DNA of 18,978 nucleotides, taken from NCBI GenBank assembly GCA_049587715.1, contig JBAVEL010000191.1, positions 1 through 18,978 on the forward strand, in the 5' to 3' direction. This DNA is from JBAVEL01 sp049587715 (lineage in GTDB: Bacteria > Bacteroidota > Ignavibacteria > UBA10030 > UBA6906). Position 1 is the stretch's first letter. Each line of letters starts with the position of its first letter. Of the stretch, positions 5,506 to 13,795 are shown piece after piece. The notes below the pieces were generated by a model. That model worked only from the letters and a program-made list of their open reading frames with translations, was not told the origin of the DNA and did not search any database. Both the position numbers and the translations under genes were made by a program.

Positions 5506-8388
5506 TCACCGGGGGGAGGCAGCCCCCTCTCCCGGTGCGGTCCCCTCCTCCAGGAGCGGTCTCAGATACCGGCCCGTATGCGACGAGGAACAGCGGGCCA
5601 CCTCCTCCGGCGTCCCCACGGCCACGATCCGGCCGCCTTCGGCGCCTGCCTCGGGTCCCAGGTCCAGGACAAGGTCCGCGCACTTGATGACATCCAGGTT
5701 GTGCTCGATCACCACAATGGAGTGCCCCGCTTCCAGGAGGGCGTCAAAGCAGGCAAGGAGCCGGGCGATGTCCGCCGGATGGAGTCCGGTCGTGGGCTCG
5801 TCCAGGAGAAAGAGGGTGTGCTCCCCGCGGCGGGCATCCGCCAGATGGGTCGCCAGCTTGACCCTCTGGGCCTCCCCTCCCGAGAGAGTGGTGGCCGACT
5901 GCCCCGTCCGGATGTACCCCAGACCCACATCCTGAAGCACCTTCAGGCGCGCCGCCGCCTTTCTTCCCGCCGGATCCGCCGAGAGGAATGACACCGCCTC
6001 GTCCACGGTCGCCCGGAGGATGTCGTGGATGTTCTTCCCCCGGTACTGCACCTGGAGCACCTCCTCGCGGTACCGCTTCCCCTTGCAGGCCTCGCAGGGG
6101 AGGAGCAGGTCGGCCAGGAACTGCATCTCCACCAGCACCGAACCCGCTCCTTCGCACGCCTCGCAGCGCCCTCCCGGCACATTGAACGAGAAATGGCCCG
6201 GCGTGAAGCCGCGCACCCGCGCCGCCTGGGTTCCCGCAAACAGCGCCCTTACCGCATCGAAGGCCCCCACATAGGTGATGGGGTTGGACCGGGGCGACCG
6301 GCCGATGGGCGACTGGTCCACGAGCTCCACCCCGCTCACCTGCCCGGCGCCCGTGATGCGCCCCCGGCCCGGGGGTGCCTCCCCCCCCTTCCCCTGCACG
6401 CGCCGGAGCCCCGCATACAGCACCTCGTGGACGAGCGAGCTCTTCCCGCTCCCGCTCACCCCCGTCACGCAGACAAACATGTTGAGGGGAATCGTCAGAC
6501 TGAGGTTCCGGAGGTTGTTCGCCGCAGCCCCCTCGATTCCGATGACCCTCCCTGAGCCGGCTCTCCGCATCCGGGGGACGGGAATCTTCATGCCTCCCGC
6601 CAGGTACCGCCCGGTGAGGGATTCACCGTCTGCGGGGATCTCTCCGGGAGGGCCGCAGTACACAACCTCTCCTCCCTGCTCTCCCGCCCCCGGGCCCAGA
6701 TCCACAAGGACATCCGCCTGGCGCATCATGGCCGCATCGTGCTCCACGACCAGCACCGTATTCCCCCCGTCCCTCAGAGCCTTCAGGATCCTGATGAGCC
6801 GGTCGTTGTCTCTGGGATGCAACCCCACGGACGGCTCGTCCAGCACATACAGGGCGCTCATCAGGGAGGAGCCGAGGGAGGCGGCGAGGTTGATTCTCTG
6901 GGATTCCCCCCCCGAGAGGGTGGAGGAGAGCCGGTCCAGGGTAAGGTACCCGATCCCCGCCTCGTCCAGATAGCCCAGGCGCCTTTCCAGTTCCGCCAGG
7001 ACGCGCCGGGCAATCTCCCGCTCCGCCTCCGCCAGATCCAGACCCCGGATGAACTCTGCGGCTTCCTTAATGGTCATCCGCACCACGTCGTGGATGCTCC
7101 GCCCCCCCACCCGGACCTGGAGAGCCGTGGGGCGGAGGCGCGAACCAGAGCACGCGGGGCATGTGGTATAGCCCCGGTACCTGCTCAACAGCACGCGGTA
7201 GTAGACCTTGTATGACTTCTTCTCCAGGAACCGGAAGAAACCCTTCAGCCCGGGAAAGGGACCGTGCCCCTCCATGATAACCGAGCGCTCCCCGGGGGTC
7301 AGATCCCGGAAGGGAACATCCGGACGCACCCCCGCCTCGGCTGCGATCCCCAGCAGGGAGGCGCGGTAGGGGGCGAACTTGGGGGTCTCCCACGCCGCCA
7401 CGGCGCCCTCCCGGATGCTCCTTCCCGGATCGGGCACCACCAGATCCATGTCCACCCCCACCGCCTTTCCGAATCCCTGGCACTCGGGACAGGCGCCGAA
7501 GGGGCTGTTGAACGAGAACATCCGCGGATCCGGCTCCTCGTATGTGATCCCGCAGGTTCCGCAGAGGAAGTTCCTGTTGAAGCCCAGAATCGCCCCTCCC
7601 TCCGCCGGACGGATGTGCATCTGCCCGGCGCCTGAGGCAAAGGCCGTTTCCACCGAGTCGGCAAAGCGCGCATCCTCCATGCCCGCCCGGAAAACCAGCC
7701 GGTCCACCAGCACATGGATCTCCCCGGCCTGGACCTCGGGGGGGAGGGCCTCCCGCTCCAGATCCAGGACGGTCCCTCCCCGCACCACCCGGAAGAAACC
7801 CTCCTTCCGGAGATTGGCCAGGGACTCCTCCAGCCGCTCTCCCGGATGCGACGGGAGGGGAAATGTCACCAACACACCCTCCTCCTCCCGTCCCATGCGG
7901 TGGAGCCGCTCCATGAGGGCGGCACACACGGTCGCAACCGAATCGCGCACCACCGGACGCCCGCACGCCGTGCAATAGGTCCGCCCCGCGCGCGCAAACA
8001 GCAGCCGCAGATAGTCATAGACCTCCGTGGCGGTGGCCACGGTGGAGCGGGGGTTGCGGATCCCCGTCTTCTGCTCGATCGCCATGGCGGGGCGGATTCC
8101 CTGGAGGGAGTCCACCTCGGGCCTGTCCATGCGCTCCAGGAACTGCCGCGCGTAGGAGGAGAGACTCTCCACATAGCGCCGCTGGCCCTCGGCGTAGATC
8201 GTATCGAAGGCCAGGCTGGATTTGCCCGAGCCGCTGACGCCCGTCACCACGATGAGCCGGTTGTGCGGCAGCTCCAGACTCACGTTTTTCAGGTTGTGCA
8301 CGCGGGCCCCGCGAATCACGATCGACCGGGCTCCCGGGGGGTCCTTGCCCCGTTTCCGTGGGGATTCAGACGAGGATCTGGCTTTCAT
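5506..8388 (-). CDS. uvrA: UvrA, excinuclease ABC subunit A
   Basis: The 960-residue protein is a full-length UvrA, the damage-sensing ATPase dimer that loads UvrB in nucleotide excision repair. The first ABC module has Walker A GVSGSGKSS (50-58), the first zinc site Cys276/279/300/303, signature LSGGESQR (491-498) and Walker B LYVLDEPS (513-520). The second has Walker A GVSGSGKSS (643-651), zinc site Cys742/745/765/768, signature LSGGEAQR (835-842) and Walker B LFLLDEPT (859-866). RQFLERMDRPEVDSLQGIRP (81-100) is the UvrB-interaction region. The first 22 residues are poorly conserved in this family and ATG 8388 has no nearby Shine-Dalgarno, so a later GTG start (Val24) is possible. I saw no convincing LexA box. 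Confidence 0.97.
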   Translation of the reverse strand: MKARSSSESPRKRGKDPPGARSIVIRGARVHNLKNVSLELPHNRLIVVTGVSGSGKSSLAFDTIYAEGQRRYVESLSSYARQFLERMDRPEVDSLQGIRPAMAIEQKTGIRNPRSTVATATEVYDYLRLLFARAGRTYCTACGRPVVRDSVATVCAALMERLHRMGREEEGVLVTFPLPSHPGERLEESLANLRKEGFFRVVRGGTVLDLEREALPPEVQAGEIHVLVDRLVFRAGMEDARFADSVETAFASGAGQMHIRPAEGGAILGFNRNFLCGTCGITYEEPDPRMFSFNSPFGACPECQGFGKAVGVDMDLVVPDPGRSIREGAVAAWETPKFAPYRASLLGIAAEAGVRPDVPFRDLTPGERSVIMEGHGPFPGLKGFFRFLEKKSYKVYYRVLLSRYRGYTTCPACSGSRLRPTALQVRVGGRSIHDVVRMTIKEAAEFIRGLDLAEAEREIARRVLAELERRLGYLDEAGIGYLTLDRLSSTLSGGESQRINLAASLGSSLMSALYVLDEPSVGLHPRDNDRLIRILKALRDGGNTVLVVEHDAAMMRQADVLVDLGPGAGEQGGEVVYCGPPGEIPADGESLTGRYLAGGMKIPVPRMRRAGSGRVIGIEGAAANNLRNLSLTIPLNMFVCVTGVSGSGKSSLVHEVLYAGLRRVQGKGGEAPPGRGRITGAGQVSGVELVDQSPIGRSPRSNPITYVGAFDAVRALFAGTQAARVRGFTPGHFSFNVPGGRCEACEGAGSVLVEMQFLADLLLPCEACKGKRYREEVLQVQYRGKNIHDILRATVDEAVSFLSADPAGRKAAARLKVLQDVGLGYIRTGQSATTLSGGEAQRVKLATHLADARRGEHTLFLLDEPTTGLHPADIARLLACFDALLEAGHSIVVIEHNLDVIKCADLVLDLGPEAGAEGGRIVAVGTPEEVARCSSSHTGRYLRPLLEEGTAPGEGAASPR

Positions 8389-8423
8389 GGAGAAGAAATG
8401 GTGGTCGGATTCGGGCCTCCGAA

Positions 8424-8452
8424 AACCTACCTGAAACCGGCCGGAAATGCAA
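8424..8452 (-). promoter_or_regulatory. Possible uvrA promoter
   Basis: Minus-strand TTGCAT (8447-8452) and TAGGTT (8424-8429) are 17 bases apart, giving a leader of about 30 bases before ATG 8388. The -10 box is only a partial match, but this is the best pair in the gap between the pilus operon and uvrA. It lies just past the operon-end hairpin, which fits independent transcription of uvrA. Confidence 0.4.
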
Positions 8453-8472
8453 CCGGAGGGGGCCGGCGCGCA

Positions 8473-8502
8473 GGCGGCCTCCGGATGACTCCGGAGGCCG
8501 CC
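8473..8502 (-). terminator. Perfect 13-bp hairpin at the end of the pilus operon
   Basis: Arms 8473-8485 and 8490-8502 are exact reverse complements over 13 bases with a four-base loop (TGAC). The hairpin starts 24 bases after the stop of the last pilus-operon gene. No U tract follows on the minus strand, so it is either a GC-rich terminator working without one or a 3'-end stabiliser. Its core GCCTCCGG/CCGGAGGC recurs in the hairpin at 18958-18978. Confidence 0.6.
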
Positions 8503-8526
8503 CGATGCATGCGCCGCCCGGCGCGC

Positions 8527-9972
8527 TCAGTGCACGATGCCGTTGATGGTCCGGTAGGCCAGGCCGTTGGGGCCCGTGACGGTGATGGAAACCGAGACCG
8601 CCGTGGCCTGGTCCAGCACCGACCCGTCGCTCAACCGGAACCGGAAGTGCGTGGAGCCGAATCCCCGTCCGATCACGTCATCCAGGATCACGCTGCCGTC
8701 CTGTCCGAAGGACAGCTGGACCTGGTTCACGGGAGTCAGGGGATCCGGAGGCGGCGGCACCGTGGCCGTGACGGTGATGGTGGTCCCCTCCGCCAGCGGG
8801 TGTCCCAGGAAGTCGGCCACCTCGAACTCGAACTCCTGGAAACCGCCGTTCGCGATGTCGAAGGAACCCGGCGTCACGCTCCGCACCTGGGAGTGCCCGC
8901 TCCAGAGTATCAGGACGCTGTCCTCCACCGGCGTTCCCCCCTGCCCGATGGTGCGGGCCACCACGTAGTGATAGCCGTCCCCCGAATCGGGAGCGGCATG
9001 CATCAGCCCGAAGGGGGCCGGATTCCCGCTGATGAGGGCCGCCGTCCCCTCCCCGTCCGCATTGGTGAACACGCTGGCCTGTATCACCCCCGCGGAGGTC
9101 CTGAAGTACACGGCCGTGTTCTGTACCACCGGATTGCTGTAGATATCCCCCACGATCACCCCGATGCCGTCACGGTTGCCCGCCACGCCCAGCGTGGGGA
9201 AGTTCCGGTGCTCGGCGGCCACCGTGAAGTGGGTCTGGTCCGCGAAGCCGGCATTGATCACAAGCCGCACGGGGCTGGAGGTGATGGTTCTCCCCGCCAC
9301 CGTGGTGGATACCAGCACCTGTACCACCCCGGAACGGATCCCGGCGTTGAAGGTTGTAAAGGCCCTCCCCGAGGCGTTTGTCTGCACGGCCGGGGGGGAG
9401 ATGTACTCCCCGCCGTTCAGCCCGCCGAGAACGGTGAAGGTGAGGATCACGGCGTGGGCCGCATCCACGGGAATCCCCAGGGAGTCGCGCACTTCGAAGC
9501 CCAGTATGGAGGTTTCCTGTCCCCCCACCCCGTATACCGAGACCTCCGTGGGGTCCGATCCGAGGAATGTGATGGTCTGGGCGAGGCCCGTTCCCCCTCC
9601 CGTGTTCCCCACAATCACGGAGCGGGGACTCAGCCGGATGCTCAGGGGATACAGCACCCCCGCCTCCAGCATGACGGTGACGGCGGTGTCCCGGTACCCG
9701 GACTTGCTCAGGTGCAGGGTCACCTCCAGGGTGCTGTCCACCTCGAATGTCAGCCGGTAGTTCCCCTCCTCGTCCGTCATTACCACACGCGGAGTGGAGG
9801 AGGGAGACTGGGCCTGGATGTTGACCTGCGCAAGCGGATTCCCGCTCGAGGCGTCGGTCACCTTGCCGGCGATCTCCCCCTCCCCCTGCGTCGGGCCCTG
9901 GTCGTCCTTGCAGGACGGCACCAGGACCGCCAGCAGAAGCGCGAGAGCGACGGCTGCACGGTTCGTTGTCAT
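8527..9972 (-). CDS. Ig-like lipoprotein with CarboxypepD_reg-like domain
   Basis: The 481-residue protein starts at ATG 9972, preceded by GAGAGG; an ATG at 9987 would put that ribosome site inside the gene. Residues 1-20 form a lipoprotein signal with a V-P-S-C lipobox and acylated Cys21, followed by KDD. Residues 33-113 look like a carboxypeptidase-regulatory/transthyretin-like fold (GEIAGKVTDASSGNPLAQVNI). Two invasin-type Ig-like domains follow at about 125-240 and 245-358, each with N-A-(S/D)-G turns (TNASGRAFTTF, TNADGEGTAAL). A further beta domain spans 360-468. It is the last gene of the pilus operon, 42 bases after the secretin gene. Possible roles are a surface adhesin, a secretin-associated lipoprotein or a pilus accessory; none is proven. 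Confidence 0.8.
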   Translation of the reverse strand: MTTNRAAVALALLLAVLVPSCKDDQGPTQGEGEIAGKVTDASSGNPLAQVNIQAQSPSSTPRVVMTDEEGNYRLTFEVDSTLEVTLHLSKSGYRDTAVTVMLEAGVLYPLSIRLSPRSVIVGNTGGGTGLAQTITFLGSDPTEVSVYGVGGQETSILGFEVRDSLGIPVDAAHAVILTFTVLGGLNGGEYISPPAVQTNASGRAFTTFNAGIRSGVVQVLVSTTVAGRTITSSPVRLVINAGFADQTHFTVAAEHRNFPTLGVAGNRDGIGVIVGDIYSNPVVQNTAVYFRTSAGVIQASVFTNADGEGTAALISGNPAPFGLMHAAPDSGDGYHYVVARTIGQGGTPVEDSVLILWSGHSQVRSVTPGSFDIANGGFQEFEFEVADFLGHPLAEGTTITVTATVPPPPDPLTPVNQVQLSFGQDGSVILDDVIGRGFGSTHFRFRLSDGSVLDQATAVSVSITVTGPNGLAYRTINGIVH

Positions 9973-10014
9973 GGCATGTCCTCTCATTCTGTCAGGCACG
10001 TGTCTGGTCACCGG

Positions 10015-11238
10015 CTATCGCTCCCTTCTGGGACGGATGCGCTTCTCATGCATCATCTGTTCGTCCTCCCAGCGTTCGTAGAGCCGGTCCCCCCGTTTCT
10101 GGGCAATCCGCTCCTGCAGGGTGGGCACCAGCTCGGCCCGGAGAAGGATGATCAGCTCCTTCTTCTTCATCTCCTCCCTGTTGTAGCCGAAGACGTAGCG
10201 CAGACCCAGCACCCACCAGGGCAGGTCCTTCAGGAAGGGAACCCCGGTCCGGATGTTGGTGGTCTCGTTGCTGTACAATCCCCCGATGATCGTCTCCTCG
10301 CCGTCGAGCAGGAGGAGATTCGTGTTGGCCTTCGTCTTGTTGATGAGGGTGCTGATGGGGCCCGGCTCCACGCTGCTCCGCTCGATCTCCATGTCCATGT
10401 GGATGAAGTTCACCCCCTGCTCGTTGATCACCTGCGGGGTGACCATGATGATGGTCCCGGAGCTGTAGAACTTGTCGATCAGGTTGCCGGCAAAGTCGCG
10501 CTCCCGGATGGAGAAATCCTGCCCCACCTGGATGCGGCCCTGCTCACCTGAGCGCACCGTCACCTGGGGACCCGAGAGCACCTCCCCCAGGTTGTAGGTG
10601 GAGAACATCTTGGCGATCAGGCTGATGTTGGCGAAGCTCAGCTTCGGGGTGACCTCCGCCGAGAAGATCTCGCTCGTCACCCGGTCCCCCCCCTGGAAGG
10701 TCCCGTTGATGCTGAAGTCGTCCGTGCTCTTCATGAAGTTCCAGTTGATGCCCGCCTCGTCCAGGTTCGAGAGATTCACCTCGAAGAGCACCGCAGAGAC
10801 CTTGATTTCCCGGCTCCGGAAGGTGGCGAATTCCTTCATGATACCCTCCGGCCGGAGGGCGCGCCCCGTCGGATCCGAGGTGGGGGTTCCCGAGGAGAGC
10901 TGGATGTAGGTATCGTACTCCGTGAACCAGATGCCCGCCTTCCGGCAGATGGCCTCCAGGGCCTGGCGCCAGGGCATGGCCTGGATGTCGATGTCGATCG
11001 GCATGGTCCGGCGCTCCGTGTCCACGATGATCTTTCCCGTGGAGCGCCTGCTCACCTCCCCGAGGGCTACAATCGCCCTGACCAGAGGGGTGGACGGGGA
11101 GATGGAAACCAGCACGTCGGGCGAGGTGTATCCCTGCACCCCTTTCCGTTCGGCCGGGCTCAGACCGCTCTGGGCCCCCGCGGGGGCAAGGGACCCGAGC
11201 ACCAACGCCAGAACCGCCGCTATTCTCACTGCGATCAT
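10015..11238 (-). CDS. pilQ: Short PilQ/GspD-type secretin
   Basis: The 407-residue protein forms the outer-membrane pore of T4P or type II secretion machines. A signal peptide covers residues 1-22 (cleavage near PAGA/Q). An N0/STN-like domain follows at about 45-118 (TPLVRAIVALGEVSRRSTGKIIV, IDIQAMPWRQALEAI). The secretin core runs from about 140 to 375, with VLSGPQVTVRSGEQGRIQVG (220-239) and GGLYSNETTNIRTGVPFLKDLP (319-340), then the last strand ELIILLRAELV. There are no AMIN domains and no N1 repeats, so it is much shorter than Proteobacterial PilQ (about 700 residues). A charged tail (376-407) may be the site where a partner binds. GGAGG lies five bases before ATG 11238. It sits 13 bases after the PilO-PilP fusion gene. 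Confidence 0.92.
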   Translation of the reverse strand: MIAVRIAAVLALVLGSLAPAGAQSGLSPAERKGVQGYTSPDVLVSISPSTPLVRAIVALGEVSRRSTGKIIVDTERRTMPIDIDIQAMPWRQALEAICRKAGIWFTEYDTYIQLSSGTPTSDPTGRALRPEGIMKEFATFRSREIKVSAVLFEVNLSNLDEAGINWNFMKSTDDFSINGTFQGGDRVTSEIFSAEVTPKLSFANISLIAKMFSTYNLGEVLSGPQVTVRSGEQGRIQVGQDFSIRERDFAGNLIDKFYSSGTIIMVTPQVINEQGVNFIHMDMEIERSSVEPGPISTLINKTKANTNLLLLDGEETIIGGLYSNETTNIRTGVPFLKDLPWWVLGLRYVFGYNREEMKKKELIILLRAELVPTLQERIAQKRGDRLYERWEDEQMMHEKRIRPRRER

Positions 11239-11251
11239 GATGTCCTCCGCC

Positions 11252-12166
11252 CTATTTGTTCACCTGTTGCACTTGCTGGGGGCCGCCCTGCGAGGGGCCG
11301 TACCGGATTGTCAACACCACCTTCTCGATGATCCCTCCCTTGTTGAGGGTGGCCTCCAGGCGTCCCTCGTCGGCCACGATTCTGGTTATGTAGCCCAGGT
11401 ACACCTCGTCTCCCTCTTCCAGGGCCCGGATGGCGCTCGTCTGGTCCAGCACGAACGCTTTTCCGGGGATCACCGCCTTCAGATCGGACCGCTCGATCTC
11501 CACCAGATCCCGCACATTGGGCGCAATGCCCGAGGCAATCACCGGCTCGAACGGATCCACGTACAGGTAGTCCGGACTGCCCGTGCGCTCCCCCACGGAG
11601 GTGGCCAGCTCCGGAACGGACGTGAAGTAGGCATGCACGTTCGCCTGGAACGCCACCAGCAGCCGCCCTTCCTCATTGTCCGAGGGCGCAATCTCGATCC
11701 CCTTGGCGGTCAGGCCCTGCACCTTGTACAGCTTCCTCCCGTTCTCCAGATGCCAGAGGAACTTGTAGAAGCTTTCGAACGGGGCTTCCCCCTTCAGGTT
11801 GTAGACGTTGTACCCGAAATTCCCCCGCTGCTGCATGCCGGCATACAGCATGTCCAGCTTCACCTCTCCGCTCAGGTCCATGAGATGGCTGAAGTGCGCG
11901 TAGGTCTCGGAGGTGATGTCCGCGGGCGGGATGTCCTTGTCGCGTGTGTCCCACCGCTTCCGCGTGTCGGCCAGCGTGGCGCTCAACTCGTTGAACTGAT
12001 GCACCAGGTTCGGGGTGTTCTGCAGCTCTTCGTCGATCTGCTTGACGCGGCCGGCGATCTCCGCCTCCTCGGTTGGCAGCCGGAAGGCGCGCAGATACGT
12101 GCCCGCCAGCAGCACCACCACAAGCAGGACGCCGAGCACAATGCTGTTGCGTATCATGTACGACAT
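11252..12166 (-). CDS. pilO: PilO-PilP fusion, T4P alignment protein
   Basis: The 304-residue inner-membrane protein starts with a transmembrane helix (7-25). A short coiled coil (31-75) and a PilO-like alpha/beta domain follow (about 85-185, including FESFYKFLWHLENGRKLYKVQGL). The last 100 residues look like PilP: the linker motif DPFEP (204-208), then AVIPGKAFVLDQ, RALEEGDEVYLGYITRIV and EGRLEATLNKGG, the beta domain that contacts secretin N domains. In Proteobacteria PilO and PilP are separate, PilP being a lipoprotein; here PilP would be tethered by PilO's helix. GAGGAG precedes ATG 12166; an ATG three codons later is possible. It lies between the PilM-PilN fusion (22 bases) and the secretin (13 bases). 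The PilP call rests on motif similarity read by eye. Confidence 0.8.
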   Translation of the reverse strand: MSYMIRNSIVLGVLLVVVLLAGTYLRAFRLPTEEAEIAGRVKQIDEELQNTPNLVHQFNELSATLADTRKRWDTRDKDIPPADITSETYAHFSHLMDLSGEVKLDMLYAGMQQRGNFGYNVYNLKGEAPFESFYKFLWHLENGRKLYKVQGLTAKGIEIAPSDNEEGRLLVAFQANVHAYFTSVPELATSVGERTGSPDYLYVDPFEPVIASGIAPNVRDLVEIERSDLKAVIPGKAFVLDQTSAIRALEEGDEVYLGYITRIVADEGRLEATLNKGGIIEKVVLTIRYGPSQGGPQQVQQVNK

Positions 12167-12188
12167 GGCTCGTCTCCTCGGACAGGGT

Positions 12189-13751
12189 TCACATGGGTGT
12201 CTTTGTGGCCGGGGCCTGCGCCGGCACTTCCACCTTGTACCGGTACACGGTTTCCTCCCGGATTTCCTGGACGCTCACCTCCCGCAGCACGGAGCTCTCG
12301 AACAGCGTGGCCATACGCGGGATGCGCGTCCGGTACGTGGTGAATCCCCCCAGCGTCACCTCACCGGACTCCGTGGAGGTGAAGTCGGTGATCCAGATGG
12401 AGTTCAGATCCTCCACCCCGTGGCTCAGGCGCGCGAACACACGGCTCCACCGGTCGCTGCCCGGCGTGAGGGAGTCATACAGGGCAAGGGAGGAGTTAAA
12501 CTGCGCAAGCTGCGTCTGCAGTTCCTCGATGGACGCCATCATGGTCCGGTTTTCCGCCTGCTGGCGCTCCTTCAGGGTGAGGGTCCCCCGTGCGGCCTGA
12601 ATGGCCCGCTGCTTTTCCCCCACCGAGAGGGTGAAGAAGAGGGTCGTCAGGAACAGGAGGGCCATCATCAGGTATCCGTGCCAGGCCAGCTTGAAGATCC
12701 TCTGGCCCTCCCGGATGCTCGCGGGAAGAAGGTTTACCGCGTAGACGTCTTCCGATTCTTCCAGGGCCCGCCATGCCACGCCCAGCGGCACCGCGTACTC
12801 CGAGACGGACTCCTGCTGCTCAAACGGAAGCAGGCTCGTGTCCAGCCGCGGGGCCAGCAGATACTCCACCTCCTGTCCCGGGAGCTGCTGGATCAGGAAG
12901 TCCCGGAACCCCACCCGCCGCGCCTCCCCCGCCAGGATGATGCGGTGCACCTGGGGAATGGCAAGGTTGTCCTGCTCCAGCAGGAGACGGCTGTACACGG
13001 TGTTCTGCAGCCCCGCGGAGTCGTATCCCTCGGCCAGGATGGGCGCAAACTGGTAGAAGTGCCTCCCCTTCATGAAGATGAGCCGCGTGAACTCGACCCC
13101 CACGTAGATCACCACCGACACCTCGTCGGGCTGGAGGTCGTAGTTCATCCGCACCATGTTCATCAGGGCCACATCGGCGCTGTCGATGAGGGGCAGGTGC
13201 GGAATCCGGTTCCCGATGAACCCCTTGATGTTCTCCACGAGGTTCACGAGACTCAACCCGTCCTCCCGGACCACGCAGAGCAGGTTTCCTTCGTCGGTGC
13301 GGATCGTATCCACCGCATCCGGAGCGGGCTGGAAGGCCCGCACGTTCCGGAGCTCCGCCAGGATGCGCTCCTTCAGCTTCGCCCCCTTCAGCCCGAAATC
13401 GCTCTCGAACAGATGGTAGTAGATGGCGGGCTCGGCCACCGCGTAGGTGAGGGAGTATTTTCCCGCCGGATAGTCCGCCAGGAGTCCCAGCATCACCGCG
13501 TTGTTGTCTTCGGACTGTCCGTCGGAACCCGGCTCCGGGACCGGCACCGCGGGGAGGGAAAAGGCATCGGCGCCCTCGGCCACCGCGGCCTCCACCATCT
13601 TCCGTTCTTCCAGCTTGCTGACCAGCGTTCCGGACTTGAGCTCGTGGACCGTCACCTTCTTGCCCTTGACGCTGAGGCTGGCAAGCTTGATGTCCAGGCC
13701 GTCAACAAAGACGCCCAGGACCGTCTTCTTGCGTCCTCGCATGGAAGCCAT
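12189..13751 (-). CDS. pilM: PilM-PilN fusion (GspL-like alignment protein)
   Basis: The 520-residue protein joins two pilus components. Residues 10-330 form an actin-like PilM domain, cytoplasmic, with phosphate-loop-like GVFVDGLDIKLA (13-24), VIYVGVEFTRL (214-224) and HRIILAGEARRVG (269-281). VNLLP (339-343) matches the INLLP peptide by which PilN normally binds PilM. A transmembrane helix follows (about 357-376), then a periplasmic coiled coil (378-420) and a PilN-like ferredoxin fold (430-510). This is the layout of GspL in type II secretion. The Shine-Dalgarno GGAAGAGAG supports ATG 13751. A low-complexity loop at 68-84 breaks the actin fold and a soluble PilM partner gene is not seen. 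Role: alignment platform linking PilC/PilB to the PilO-PilP fusion. Confidence 0.85.
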   Translation of the reverse strand: MASMRGRKKTVLGVFVDGLDIKLASLSVKGKKVTVHELKSGTLVSKLEERKMVEAAVAEGADAFSLPAVPVPEPGSDGQSEDNNAVMLGLLADYPAGKYSLTYAVAEPAIYYHLFESDFGLKGAKLKERILAELRNVRAFQPAPDAVDTIRTDEGNLLCVVREDGLSLVNLVENIKGFIGNRIPHLPLIDSADVALMNMVRMNYDLQPDEVSVVIYVGVEFTRLIFMKGRHFYQFAPILAEGYDSAGLQNTVYSRLLLEQDNLAIPQVHRIILAGEARRVGFRDFLIQQLPGQEVEYLLAPRLDTSLLPFEQQESVSEYAVPLGVAWRALEESEDVYAVNLLPASIREGQRIFKLAWHGYLMMALLFLTTLFFTLSVGEKQRAIQAARGTLTLKERQQAENRTMMASIEELQTQLAQFNSSLALYDSLTPGSDRWSRVFARLSHGVEDLNSIWITDFTSTESGEVTLGGFTTYRTRIPRMATLFESSVLREVSVQEIREETVYRYKVEVPAQAPATKTPM

Positions 13752-13795
13752 AGGGGATCTCTCTTCCTTGTGATTGATTCAGTTCGTCGCGCTTC

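Noticed and set aside
8389..8472. A LexA/SOS box ahead of uvrA
   Set aside because: No spaced dyad resembling the known LexA consensus sequences was found. The binding motif in this lineage is unknown, so absence is not proof.
7714..10551. A 945-codon open frame on the plus strand
   Set aside because: It runs antisense across the uvrA start, the intergenic hairpin and the lipoprotein gene, is rich in Pro, Gly, His and Arg and has no recognisable domain. It is a by-product of high GC at third positions.
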